Assembly (NCBI GenBank): GCA_030603605.1
Contig: JAUVXN010000023.1
Location: 1-14,589 of the forward strand
Reading direction: 5' to 3'
Length of the DNA stretch: 14,589 bases
DNA from: Dehalococcoidales bacterium
GTDB taxonomy: Bacteria; Chloroflexota; Dehalococcoidia; Dehalococcoidales; RBG-16-60-22
Shown here: in pieces, positions 1 through 6,677 of the stretch
How the letters are laid out: each line of letters opens with the position of its first letter
Position numbering within the stretch: position 1 is the first letter of the stretch
The notes under the pieces: generated by a model
What the model saw: the letters and a program-made list of their open reading frames with translations, nothing else
Databases searched by the model: none
What the model was told of the DNA's origin: nothing
Made by a program: the position numbers and the translations under genes

Positions 1-2433
1 TGAATTGATTTCAGGGATAAACCGTCTTCTGCCCAGTATTGTTTGCACATAACCGGTTTCTCTGGCTTGCTGCTTTGTCGACTCAAGATACTGCTTTACC
101 CCCGGGTATTTTTCAAAGTAGGCAGCGATGAACTGGGCAGCCTCTCCCCGTGATAGCTCAGTTGCCTGCTCCAGTCCGTACTCACTCATCCCGTAAATTA
201 CGCCAAAATTAACTGTTTTTGCCAGCCGACGCATATCCGGCGTTACCTGTGAAGCATCCACCCCAAATAGTTGGGCGGCAGTGGCAGCATGAATATCCTC
301 ATCTTGGTGAAAGGCGCTTAAAAGCCCCGGGTCTTGGGACAGGTGAGCCAGAGAACGAAGGTCAATCTGTGAATAATCTCCAGCCAGAAGGTAAGAGCCA
401 GACGGAGCAATAAAGGCTTGTCTGATTTGCTTTCCCGCCCTACCGCGAATCGGAATATTTTGCAGATTGGGTTCGCTTGAAGAGAGTCGGCCGGTAGCCG
501 TCCTCGTCTGGTTAAAGCTGGTGTGCACCCTGCCTGTTTCGGGGTTTATAAGACTGGGCAAAGCATCAATATAGGTTGACTTGAGTTTAGTTAACTGACG
601 GTAATCTAAAACAAGCCCGGTTATAGGGTGAATTCCACGAAGCTCCTCCAGGACCGACGCCTCGGTGGAGTATTTGCTCTTCCCTTTACGCGCGGTTGGT
701 AATTTTATTTCCTCAAACAGGACAGAGCTCAGTTGCTGAGGTGAATTTATATTAAACTGGTGGCCAGCATAGCTATATATTTCCGTCTTCAACTCTATTA
801 ACTGCTCACCAAGCTGGTGCGACATATCCCTCAATAGTTCCGTATCCAGAGCTACTCCATTTCTTTCCATACGGAGAAGCACCGGCACCAGTGGCATCTC
901 AACTTCGGAGAATAGCTGCCACAGCTCTTGTCGGTGAAGCTCGGCACTTAGTAGTTCGACCAGTTGCCTGGTCATGTCAGCATCAGCACAGGCGTAATCA
1001 GCCGCCTTGTTTACCTCTACTTGGGACATAGAAAGCTGCTTGGCACCCGAGCCGATAAGAGCGGTAATAGGCGTCATTTCAATATTCAACTTGCTAAAGG
1101 CGAGGGTTTTCAGGCCCAGGAATTTCTCACCCAGCAGGTAAGCGGCGACCATAGTGTCAAAGGTGAGGTTATTGACGGTTACTCCGTATCCCGCCAGCAC
1201 TGTCATATCATACTTGCCATTGTGGGCAAGCTTGGCTAGGTTGGCATCTTCCAGGGGGGGCTTGAGACGGTCGATGACCTGCTGGAGTGGCAGTTGTTCT
1301 ACTTGCTCCCAGCCAACATGCCCCACCGGGATGTAATAAGCCTCGCCCTGGGCTGGCGATAAAGATATACCTACCAGTTGAGCGGACATTGCATCTAGGC
1401 TTGTCGTCTCCGTGTCAAAGGCAAAGGACTTGACCGTGGACAGGCGGTTTAGGAGCTCATCAAGAGCTGGAGCGGTGCTTATGACATGATAGTCTCCTTG
1501 AGGCGGTTTTGGTTTGACCTGAGTGTAGGATAATTCTGGGGCGGCTTCTTTAGCTTCAAGCTCGGGTAGTCTGGGTAGCAGACTGGCGAATTCAAGCTCG
1601 CGGAATAGTTCGGTTACCTGATGGCGGTCATACTGGCTGAGGCGGCAGTCAGCAAGATTGAGGCTAACCGGTGTCTGGGTAACGATAGTAGCTAGCATCT
1701 TACTCTGGCGAGCCACAGCTTCATTTTCTCGTAATGTGTCATGGAGTTTGGGTGGAGTCACCTCGTCAATATGGGCGTAGATTTGCTCTATAGTGCCAAA
1801 TTGCTGGATGAGTTTGGCGGCAGTTTTCTGACCTATGCTGGGGACACCTGGGATATTATCCGAGGGGTCGCCTACCAGTCCCTTGAGGTCGACAATATGT
1901 TCCGGACCTACACCGTATTTATCGTTTACCGCTGCCTTATCATAGAGCATGGTATCGCTGAAGCTTCGCCCCGGTTTGGGATAAAGCACCTTTACCCGGG
2001 GTGAGACCAGTTGCATGGTATCTGCATCACCGGTAACGATGATAGTATCAATGTCTTGCTTGCTGGCCTGGTAACTGAGAGTGCCTAAAATATCATCAGC
2101 TTCATAGTCGTCAAGCTCAAAGATGGGGATACGGAAGGCTTCAACCAGTTCTCTTACCCGCCCTATCTGATTGACCAGCTCATCAGGAGTTGGCGGTCGC
2201 TGTGCCTTGTATTGGTCAAAGAGTTTATGCCTGAAGGTAGGAGCTTTCTTATCAAAGGCGATGGCATAATGGGTGGGTTTTAGCTCATTCACTACTTTGA
2301 GCAGCATCAGGGCAAAGCCATAAACGGCACTTACCACCTCGCCGGTTTTTTTTACTGTCAGTGGTGGCATGGCATGGTAGGCACGATGAATCAGGGCATT
2401 CCCATCAAACAGGACCAGCAGGGGCTTTTTCAT
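1..2433 (-). CDS. polA: DNA polymerase I, C-terminus cut off by window edge
   Basis: This is the repair and Okazaki-fragment-maturation polymerase. The frame is open from ATG at 2433 to the left edge, giving 811 residues; about 100 C-terminal residues, including palm motif C, lie outside. Residues 1 to about 290 are the 5' nuclease (FDGNALIHRAYH, YEADDILGTL, TGDADTMQLV, GDPSDNIPGVPSIGQKTA). From about 315 to 500 is the 3'-5' exonuclease domain, apparently active: DTE at 340-342, HNGKYD as Exo II, and Tyr-x3-Asp in DYACADAD as Exo III. The polymerase domain shows motif A as DYSQID (686-691) and motif B with Lys739, Phe743 and Tyr747. The E. coli steric-gate Glu710 is Asp691 here. There is no Shine-Dalgarno sequence before the ATG, but an extended -10 box lies 6 nt upstream. 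It lies 45 bp downstream of the PerM-like gene on the same strand. The identification is firm. Confidence 0.97.
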   Translation of the reverse strand, partial: MKKPLLVLFDGNALIHRAYHAMPPLTVKKTGEVVSAVYGFALMLLKVVNELKPTHYAIAFDKKAPTFRHKLFDQYKAQRPPTPDELVNQIGRVRELVEAFRIPIFELDDYEADDILGTLSYQASKQDIDTIIVTGDADTMQLVSPRVKVLYPKPGRSFSDTMLYDKAAVNDKYGVGPEHIVDLKGLVGDPSDNIPGVPSIGQKTAAKLIQQFGTIEQIYAHIDEVTPPKLHDTLRENEAVARQSKMLATIVTQTPVSLNLADCRLSQYDRHQVTELFRELEFASLLPRLPELEAKEAAPELSYTQVKPKPPQGDYHVISTAPALDELLNRLSTVKSFAFDTETTSLDAMSAQLVGISLSPAQGEAYYIPVGHVGWEQVEQLPLQQVIDRLKPPLEDANLAKLAHNGKYDMTVLAGYGVTVNNLTFDTMVAAYLLGEKFLGLKTLAFSKLNIEMTPITALIGSGAKQLSMSQVEVNKAADYACADADMTRQLVELLSAELHRQELWQLFSEVEMPLVPVLLRMERNGVALDTELLRDMSHQLGEQLIELKTEIYSYAGHQFNINSPQQLSSVLFEEIKLPTARKGKSKYSTEASVLEELRGIHPITGLVLDYRQLTKLKSTYIDALPSLINPETGRVHTSFNQTRTATGRLSSSEPNLQNIPIRGRAGKQIRQAFIAPSGSYLLAGDYSQIDLRSLAHLSQDPGLLSAFHQDEDIHAATAAQLFGVDASQVTPDMRRLAKTVNFGVIYGMSEYGLEQATELSRGEAAQFIAAYFEKYPGVKQYLESTKQQARETGYVQTILGRRRFIPEINS

Positions 2434-2439
2434 AGTCTA

Positions 2440-2448
2440 ATTATAGCA
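2440..2448 (-). promoter_or_regulatory. Extended -10 promoter for polA, probably leaderless
   Basis: On the minus strand the sequence reads TGCTATAAT, a perfect extended -10 box, followed by only 6 nt before the polA ATG. Transcription would begin at or next to the ATG. No good -35 is visible, which is common with extended -10 boxes. No purine-rich ribosome-binding site lies between; the upstream stretch is C/T-rich. Leaderless initiation is inferred from this spacing. Confidence 0.55.
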
Positions 2449-2478
2449 GAGTGGGGGAGGGAGGGATAGAAAGATAAA

Positions 2479-3576
2479 CTAACCTTGTTCAGGCTGTTGC
2501 TCAGCCTTCTCTGCTTCCTGGTAGCACTGTTGCACATACTTGTAGATTTCTACTACGGTGGCGGTCAATGGGGCGGCTAACAGTAGTCCCCAGAAGCCGG
2601 CAATATAGGCGCCTATAACCAGTAAAGCTATCAAAATGGCGGGATGTATACGCAGGTAACCACCCTGAATTCTGGGGACAAGTAAGTAGTTTTCCAGCAG
2701 CTGAATTATGAGGAAGAGAATAATCACCCAGATCACTTTTTCCGGTGCCACCGCCAAGGTGACGATGGCGACTACGGCACCGCTAAGCCACGGTCCCAGT
2801 GTTGGAATGAGTTCCCCGATACCAGCCAGGATAGCTAGCACGGGAGCAAATGGTATCCTCAATATTAATAATCCAACAAAGGAGAAGTAAGCCACAATCA
2901 GCCCAAGCATTAATTGAGCGCGAATGTACTGGCCCAGCACTCTTTCAATAATTGACATAATATTCTTGACATGCTCGCCGATTCCTGGCGAGAGCTCTGA
3001 ATAAAAACTCCTCTTTAGTCTTTCTGAATCCTTCAGGGTGTAGAAGAGAAAGAGGGGTAGTGCCGCCAGGCCAAGGAATATATTAAAGGTACGTGGCACG
3101 AGGGAAACGCTCTTGACTAAGGCGTCTCGTATGGCATTACCTAGAGTCATCCCAGCTTCCAGAAGAGCCTTATCCACGTCGCCTCGTATTTCTGGAGGAA
3201 GCTGCTGCCGCAAACCTTCAAGCCATTCCTGTATCTGGTATAAGCCTCTACCAATAAAATAGGGGGCACCTTCCGCTAGAACCAGAGAAGCATCAATGAC
3301 CACCGTCACGATAAAGTAGGAAAAACCGGTAATGATGCCAAGGAGCACTATAAAGACTACCAGGATAGAAAAGACTCGCTTGAACTGCGGCCAGCTGCCC
3401 CGGCGGGGCAGCTTTCTCTCCAGCCAGGAGATAGCCGGCAGCAAAAGATAAGCAAGCACCAGACCGAGAGCAAAGGGGAGTATAGCCATTCTCAGTAAGT
3501 ACAGAACCCAGAAGACTATAATAATACCTAGCACTAGAGATACTAGGCGCCAATGTTTACGAAGTATATTCGCCAT
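2479..3576 (-). CDS. AI-2E/PerM family membrane transporter
   Basis: This is a 365-residue polytopic inner-membrane protein of the AI-2E transporter (PerM/YtvI, former UPF0118) family. It starts with a hydrophobic pair of helices (about 12-52), has a soluble amphipathic stretch at about 100-155, and carries the family's conserved C-terminal half: GELIPTLGPWLSG, the ENYLLVPRIQGG segment, IHPAILIALL and GFWGLLLAAPLTA. About eight membrane segments are expected. Family members have been linked to autoinducer-2 export, Na+/H+ exchange or lipid-related functions, so the substrate cannot be named from sequence. The charged tail (YQEAEKAEQQPEQG) is probably cytoplasmic. The start is ATG at 3576, with AAGGTGGG about 11 nt upstream. 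It is probably co-transcribed with the two small membrane genes upstream and lies 45 bp before polA. Confidence 0.9.
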   Translation of the reverse strand: MANILRKHWRLVSLVLGIIIVFWVLYLLRMAILPFALGLVLAYLLLPAISWLERKLPRRGSWPQFKRVFSILVVFIVLLGIITGFSYFIVTVVIDASLVLAEGAPYFIGRGLYQIQEWLEGLRQQLPPEIRGDVDKALLEAGMTLGNAIRDALVKSVSLVPRTFNIFLGLAALPLFLFYTLKDSERLKRSFYSELSPGIGEHVKNIMSIIERVLGQYIRAQLMLGLIVAYFSFVGLLILRIPFAPVLAILAGIGELIPTLGPWLSGAVVAIVTLAVAPEKVIWVIILFLIIQLLENYLLVPRIQGGYLRIHPAILIALLVIGAYIAGFWGLLLAAPLTATVVEIYKYVQQCYQEAEKAEQQPEQG

Positions 3577-3640
3577 TATGTATAAAGCCCACCTTGCTCA
3601 CATAATTGGAGTCAAGAAAAGGTCTGCGGGCGAGTCTACC

Positions 3641-3667
3641 TGCCAAATATGCTGTGAATGCTTGGCA
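3641..3667. repeat. Short inverted repeat between YtxH-like and PerM-like genes
   Basis: TGCCAA (3641-3646) and TTGGCA (3662-3667) form a 6-bp inverted repeat with a 15-nt spacer in the 96-nt gap. It could be a weak stem-loop after the YtxH-like gene or an operator. There is no T-run, so it does not look like an intrinsic terminator. Nothing else was recognised in this gap. Confidence 0.25.
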
Positions 3668-3672
3668 ACCTA

Positions 3673-3915
3673 TTATTTTGTTTTTTTCCTGCCGAGTTTT
3701 TCTTCTACTCTTTTTTCTGCCTTAGCTGCTGCTTCCTTTGCCTTTTCCGCAACTTCGCTTGCTGTTTCTCTGGCCTTTTCCGCCTTCTCCTGCAATAGTG
3801 CTCTTGTTTCCTTCCCCGGTTTAGGCGCGTAGAGAAAGCCAATAGCTACGCCGACAACCGCACCAAGAATGAACCCGGCGGTGAAACTGATGCCTGTATC
3901 TTTACAATCAGTCAT
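3673..3915 (-). CDS. YtxH-like small membrane-anchored protein
   Basis: This is an 80-residue protein with one glycine-rich membrane helix (about 9-26: FTAGFILGAVVGVAIGFLY), then APKPGKETR, the classic YtxH junction. The rest is a highly charged Ala/Glu/Lys helix with heptad-like repeats (EKAEKARETASEVAEKAKEA), probably a coiled coil or amphipathic helix in the cytoplasm. YtxH-family proteins are general-stress or envelope proteins without a defined activity. The start is set at ATG 3915 because GAAGGAGGG lies 5-6 nt upstream; an in-frame start at 3954 would add 13 residues and overlap the upstream gene by 47 nt. With the chosen start the overlap is 8 nt, suggesting translational coupling. 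Confidence 0.8.
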   Translation of the reverse strand: MTDCKDTGISFTAGFILGAVVGVAIGFLYAPKPGKETRALLQEKAEKARETASEVAEKAKEAAAKAEKRVEEKLGRKKTK

Positions 3916-4195
3916 CTTTCCCTCCTTCTTTTCTTCTGGAAAATCTACTGACAAAGCTAACTGCCTGGGAGATACCTTGAATGAAGGCGGCTAGCTGTGC
4001 CAGAGGTCTGGACACTTCCTCTTCCACGGTAGAGGAAATGCTCTCTACGGTTTTGGCGGCAGCCTTCAATGAATTTAGTATAGGTCTGAGCTTACGATAA
4101 AGCAAGAAGGCTAACACCCCAATGAAGATGATGACTACAGTTGCCCCCACACTCAAAATAGACACGACCAAGTCACGGAACCATTCAATACTCAC
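3908..4195 (-). CDS. Small membrane protein, DUF948-like
   Basis: This is a 95-residue protein with an N-terminal membrane helix (about 9-32: VVSILSVGATVVIIFIGVLAFLL), then a basic YRKLRP junction and an extended helical segment (KAAAKTVESISSTVEEEVSRPLAQLAAFIQGI). The layout resembles DUF948/YoxC proteins, which often sit next to YtxH genes; the match is by pattern, not search. The start is GTG at 4195, with GGAGGT 8 nt upstream; a stop lies two codons before it, so it cannot be extended. It is the first gene of the minus-strand unit that continues into the YtxH-like and probably the PerM-like genes. The molecular function is unknown. Confidence 0.7.
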   Translation of the reverse strand: MSIEWFRDLVVSILSVGATVVIIFIGVLAFLLYRKLRPILNSLKAAAKTVESISSTVEEEVSRPLAQLAAFIQGISQAVSFVSRFSRRKEGGKDD

Positions 4196-4233
4196 TGGTC
4201 ACTACCTCCATTTCTATAAATTATCCTACTCGC

Positions 4234-4262
4234 ATTGTAACCATCTCTTTAGACTATGTAAA
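4234..4262 (-). promoter_or_regulatory. Sigma-70-type promoter for the small-membrane-protein operon
   Basis: On the minus strand, TTTACA (4257-4262) and TACAAT (4234-4239) are separated by 17 nt, each one base from consensus. Transcription would start near 4227, about 30 nt before the GTG at 4195. A second, weaker pair lies upstream: TTGAGG (4291-4296) and TAATAT (4268-4273), also 17 nt apart. Confidence 0.55.
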
Positions 4263-4298
4263 GAGGTATATTATTAAAATTGCTTATTAACCTCAAAA

Positions 4299-4340
4299 GG
4301 GGAGGGGGGCACAGGTCGAAGACTCTTCGAGGGGTGAGGT
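4299..4340 (+). repeat. Dispersed intergenic repeat, left copy
   Basis: This copy has a G-rich lead (GGGGAGGGGGG), then a 31-bp block at 4310-4340 starting CACAGGTCGAAG and ending GGGTGAGGT. The block holds the near-perfect palindrome TCGAAGACTCTTCGA (7-bp arms around one base). The same 31 bp recur without mismatch, inverted, at 6065-6095. It sits between the divergent promoters of the small-membrane operon and argF. Confidence 0.85.
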
Positions 4341-4395
4341 CACCAGACAAGTCTAAAAGGGATAAGGTCAATAAATAATTTTAGCTAACCACCTT

Positions 4396-4423
4396 TTGAA
4401 TATATTGTTTTCCGTGATATACT
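4396..4423 (+). promoter_or_regulatory. Promoter of argF
   Basis: TTGAAT (4396-4401) and TATACT (4418-4423) are 16 nt apart, and TG at 4415-4416 makes an extended -10 (TGATATACT). Transcription would start near 4430, about 17 nt before the argF TTG, just long enough for the GGGAG ribosome-binding site at about 4437-4441. No ARG-box-like operator was recognised. Confidence 0.6.
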
Positions 4424-4446
4424 GTAGGGCATAAGCGGGAGTTAAT

Positions 4447-5388
4447 TTGAAGGGTAAAGATTTACTTTCAGTATCTGACCTCAGCAGTGAGGATATTCGG
4501 TTACTCATAGCCAATGCTATTGATATTAAAGCTGAGGGGTGGGTTTCCTTGCTTAGCGGAAAGGTATTAGCCCTCATGTTTGAAAAGCCCTCGTTAAGGA
4601 CTCGGGTGAGTTTTGAGATAGCTATGCGCCAGTTAGGCGGTCATGCTATTTATCTGTCTCCGGATGAAGTCGGCTTGGGAAAGCGGGAGTCGATTCCAGA
4701 TGTAGCCCGGGTGCTTGACCGTTATGTAGATGCTGTTACTGCCCGCACCTTTTCTCACCAAACTCTGGAGATTCTGGCTAACTATTCCAGTGTACCCGTG
4801 ATAAATGCTCTGTCTGATTTAGAACACCCCTGCCAGGCGCTGGCTGACCTGCTTACCATCTATGAGAAGAAGGGAGAACTTGAGGGGTTGACCTTAGCCT
4901 ATGTTGGCGACGGTAACAATGTGGCTCATAGCCTTATGCTAGCCGCTTCGCTTACCGGCATGAATTTCAGGATTGCTTCTCCCAGTGGCTACAGGGTTCA
5001 GGAGCGAATATTGCGTCTGGCTCAGGACTATGCCATTGGTAGTGGCGCTGAGATATTTTGCATTGAGGAGCCACGCATGGTAGTTACTGAGGCTGATATC
5101 GTTTATACTGATGTGTGGACGAGTATGGGGCACGAGGCTGAGGCTGACCAGCGACGTCAAATATTTGCTGGTTACCAGGTGAACAGCGAGCTCCTGTCCT
5201 TAGCTAGGGAAGATGCCATATTGATGCACCCCTTGCCGGCTCATCACGGCGAAGAGGTAGCTGAGGGCATATTAGATAGCTCACACTCCGTTGTCTTTGA
5301 CCAGGCGGAAAACAGGATGCACCTGCAGAAAGCACTACTGGCGGGGATGCTGGGCGGTTTAGAGATACCACTGGCTGAATTTCAATAG
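4447..5388 (+). CDS. argF: Ornithine carbamoyltransferase
   Basis: This enzyme transfers the carbamoyl group from carbamoyl phosphate to ornithine to give citrulline in arginine synthesis. The 313 residues match the family's usual length. The carbamoyl-phosphate domain has KPSLRTRVSFE and HPCQALADLLT; the ornithine domain has DGNNVAHSLM and the DVWTSMG loop. The near-universal HCLPAHRGEE motif reads HPLPAHHGEE, so the substrate-contacting Cys is Pro262. The SMG loop favours ornithine over the succinyl- or acetyl-ornithine variants, and the DGNN block excludes aspartate carbamoyltransferase. The start is TTG at 4447, placed by GGGAG just upstream and alignment of the N-terminus (KGKDLLSVSDLS). 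The next gene begins 10 nt downstream and is probably co-transcribed. No other arg gene is in the window. Confidence 0.93.
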   Translation: MKGKDLLSVSDLSSEDIRLLIANAIDIKAEGWVSLLSGKVLALMFEKPSLRTRVSFEIAMRQLGGHAIYLSPDEVGLGKRESIPDVARVLDRYVDAVTARTFSHQTLEILANYSSVPVINALSDLEHPCQALADLLTIYEKKGELEGLTLAYVGDGNNVAHSLMLAASLTGMNFRIASPSGYRVQERILRLAQDYAIGSGAEIFCIEEPRMVVTEADIVYTDVWTSMGHEAEADQRRQIFAGYQVNSELLSLAREDAILMHPLPAHHGEEVAEGILDSSHSVVFDQAENRMHLQKALLAGMLGGLEIPLAEFQ

Positions 5389-5398
5389 GGGGGATGGC

Positions 5399-6058
5399 AT
5401 GTATGTGTTAAAGACTCTGGCGAACTGGGGGTGGTGTCCAGCTTTAATAACGGCGCTGGCGGTGATTGGTTATGTCTATGAATGGCCAATTGAAGTTGTA
5501 GTCCCGACCCTGATTGTCATCCTGGGCATTGGCTTGGTAGTGGCAGTAATTAGAGCCAGGGAGAAGGAATTAGAGCTTTCATCACTGAAGCTGAGACAAC
5601 TAGCCGAATATTTTAATCACCGGTTTATGGGTGACTCATCGCTATCTATCTTCGCTATCATAGATAGTCTATTTAGTCTTGATAACCCCAAACTATGGGA
5701 TTGGGCACGAGCATGTGATGTGTCACGGCGCATTTTCAATAGCTGGTGCAATAGCTTTATCAGCAGAGTGGAGGGTGACATCGGGGTCATAAGGTCTGCT
5801 GATTACTTGTACACCTATTTAAATGAACTGTGGTTGATAGTCAGTCGTTACTATGACTTTGTCGAGCAGTTTTACGAGGTGGCGGAAAAGATTGAAATGC
5901 CGCGGGAGACCATAGACCAGTATAATAAATTCGTAACGGAATATAACGCCTTTGCTCAAGATTTCAGGGATAGCATTGGTGAACTGAGAAAGGTTGCCCG
6001 AACTGGAATTGAGCCCCCAAGTGTGAAACTTGCCGGGGAATTAGTCAAGGTGAAATAA
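5399..6058 (+). CDS. Unrecognised membrane-anchored helical protein
   Basis: I do not recognise this 219-residue protein. Two N-terminal hydrophobic segments (about 13-28 and 32-52) form a probable helical hairpin separated by the short YEWPIE turn. A charged linker follows (RAREKELELSSLKLRQ), then about 150 residues of predicted soluble helical domain rich in aromatic and acidic residues (for example YLNELWLIVSRYYDFVEQF). No enzyme motif, metal-binding cluster or P-loop is visible. Its start is ATG at 5399, preceded by GGGGGGA after the argF stop. Position implies co-transcription with argF, but nothing in the protein suggests an arginine role. The C-terminus ends just before an inverted repeat copy. 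Confidence 0.75.
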   Translation: MYVLKTLANWGWCPALITALAVIGYVYEWPIEVVVPTLIVILGIGLVVAVIRAREKELELSSLKLRQLAEYFNHRFMGDSSLSIFAIIDSLFSLDNPKLWDWARACDVSRRIFNSWCNSFISRVEGDIGVIRSADYLYTYLNELWLIVSRYYDFVEQFYEVAEKIEMPRETIDQYNKFVTEYNAFAQDFRDSIGELRKVARTGIEPPSVKLAGELVKVK

Positions 6059-6064
6059 TTATCT

Positions 6065-6105
6065 ACCTCACCCCTCGAAGAGTCTTCGACCTGTGTCCCC
6101 CTCTC
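6065..6105 (-). repeat. Dispersed intergenic repeat, right inverted copy
   Basis: The 31 bp at 6065-6095 are the exact reverse complement of 4310-4340, with the same TCGAAGA/TCTTCGA palindrome. Next to it, 6096-6105 (TCCCCCTCTC) matches the G-rich lead of the left copy with a one-base length difference. Together the two copies bracket argF and the unrecognised membrane gene. Confidence 0.85.
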
Positions 6106-6124
6106 CTTCAAGAGGCTGTTGAGT

Positions 6125-6201
6125 TGTCATTGCGAGGCACGAGGTGCCGAAGCAATCTCTGAAGGTAATAGTGAGATTGCTTCGCTTCGCTCGCAATGAC
6201 A
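6125..6201. mobile_element. Palindromic MITE/REP-like element (TGTCATTGCGAG type)
   Basis: The outer arms TGTCATTGCGAG (6125-6136) and CTCGCAATGACA (6190-6201) are perfect complements over 12 bp. Inner arms GAAGCAATCTC (6149-6159) and GAGATTGCTTC (6173-6183) pair over 11 bp. The left arm carries an extra mini-hairpin (GGCAC/GTGCC, 6136-6148), whereas the right has GCTTCG. Elements beginning TCATTGCGAG and containing GAAGCAATC are a common dispersed intergenic repeat type in bacterial genomes. TTGAGT occurs directly before it (6119-6124) and 2 nt after it (6204-6209), a possible target-site duplication. There is no coding capacity, so movement would need a transposase supplied elsewhere. Confidence 0.75.
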
Positions 6202-6247
6202 GTTTGAGTTGATAAATGTCTCCTTCAAAGGAGAGAGGAGGTAAGAT

Positions 6248-6481
6248 ATGAAGTTAGCTATTACACAGATGGTGTTAGGAGCACTTGTAGCACTCTCTTC
6301 CTGTTTTATCATAGCAGGTTGGCTAACAACTGAGTTCGCTTCGCCAGTGCTTGAAGGCAGCCAATTACTTGTAAAAGCAGAGCCAGTGCAGGTCATAGCT
6401 CAATTTAGTGTCTTTTTAGTACTCGTGCTAGGTCTAGCGGTGCTTGGGTGCGGTATAGCTCAATACAGAAAAAGGAGGTAA
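6248..6481 (+). CDS. Small membrane protein, tandem paralogue 1
   Basis: This is a 77-residue protein with two hydrophobic segments (about 5-26 and 49-68) and a short basic tail (QYRKRR). I do not know the family. It opens with MKLAITQMVLGAL and closes with VLGLAVLGCGIAQ, both nearly repeated in the next gene. AGGAGG lies 5 nt before the ATG. The codons for its last residues (AAA AGG AGG) and the stop double as the ribosome-binding site of the next gene, which begins 3 nt after the stop. Confidence 0.7.
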   Translation: MKLAITQMVLGALVALSSCFIIAGWLTTEFASPVLEGSQLLVKAEPVQVIAQFSVFLVLVLGLAVLGCGIAQYRKRR

Positions 6482-6484
6482 GAT

Positions 6485-6667
6485 ATGAAGTTAGCTATTG
6501 CACAGATTGTCTTGGGGGCACTTATCTTGGTTGACTGTCTTTCCTTTCGTTTTCTAGCTTCTCCTGCATTACTTTTTGTTATTCCTGTGCTGGGTCTAGC
6601 AGTGCTTGGCTGTGGTATAGCCCAATTTCTAAAAGTAAAGGGATTAAAAGGGGCGAAGCCCCTTTAA
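6485..6667 (+). CDS. Small membrane protein, tandem paralogue 2
   Basis: This is a 60-residue paralogue of the preceding gene: MKLAIAQIVLGAL at the start and VLGLAVLGCGIAQF near the end, with a shorter middle. The leader GGAGGTAAGATATGAAGTTA is identical to that of the first copy, so the duplication included the ribosome-binding site. Two hydrophobic helices are expected. The tail (KVKGLKGAKPL) is encoded by a GC-rich hairpin, so the gene may have been extended into, or cut by, that structure. Function is unknown. Confidence 0.7.
   Translation: MKLAIAQIVLGALILVDCLSFRFLASPALLFVIPVLGLAVLGCGIAQFLKVKGLKGAKPL
6647..6665 (+). terminator. Terminator-like hairpin at the end of the small-protein pair
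   Basis: AAAGGGGC (6647-6654), loop GAA, GCCCCTTT (6658-6665) form an 8-bp perfect stem overlapping the stop codon of the second small gene. The downstream T-run is only TTT before AAG, so it may attenuate or stabilise the 3' end rather than terminate strongly. Confidence 0.45.
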
Positions 6668-6677
6668 GAAAATACCT

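Noticed and set aside
1741..2004. Plus-strand ORFs opposite polA, such as an 87-residue one here
   Set aside because: The minus frame encodes the conserved 5' nuclease domain without interruption; these are antisense shadows.
3916..3954. Longer start for the YtxH-like gene
   Set aside because: It would overlap the upstream gene by 47 nt, while ATG 3915 has a strong Shine-Dalgarno sequence.
4299..4340. Intrinsic terminator at the TCGAAGA palindrome
   Set aside because: There is no T-run on either strand after the stem, and the copy between divergent promoters could not serve an upstream gene.
6127..6396. Minus-strand 89-residue ORF across the palindromic element
   Set aside because: Its N-terminal part is antisense to the small membrane gene and the rest translates the repeat (CERSEAISL-type peptide), a typical repeat artefact.
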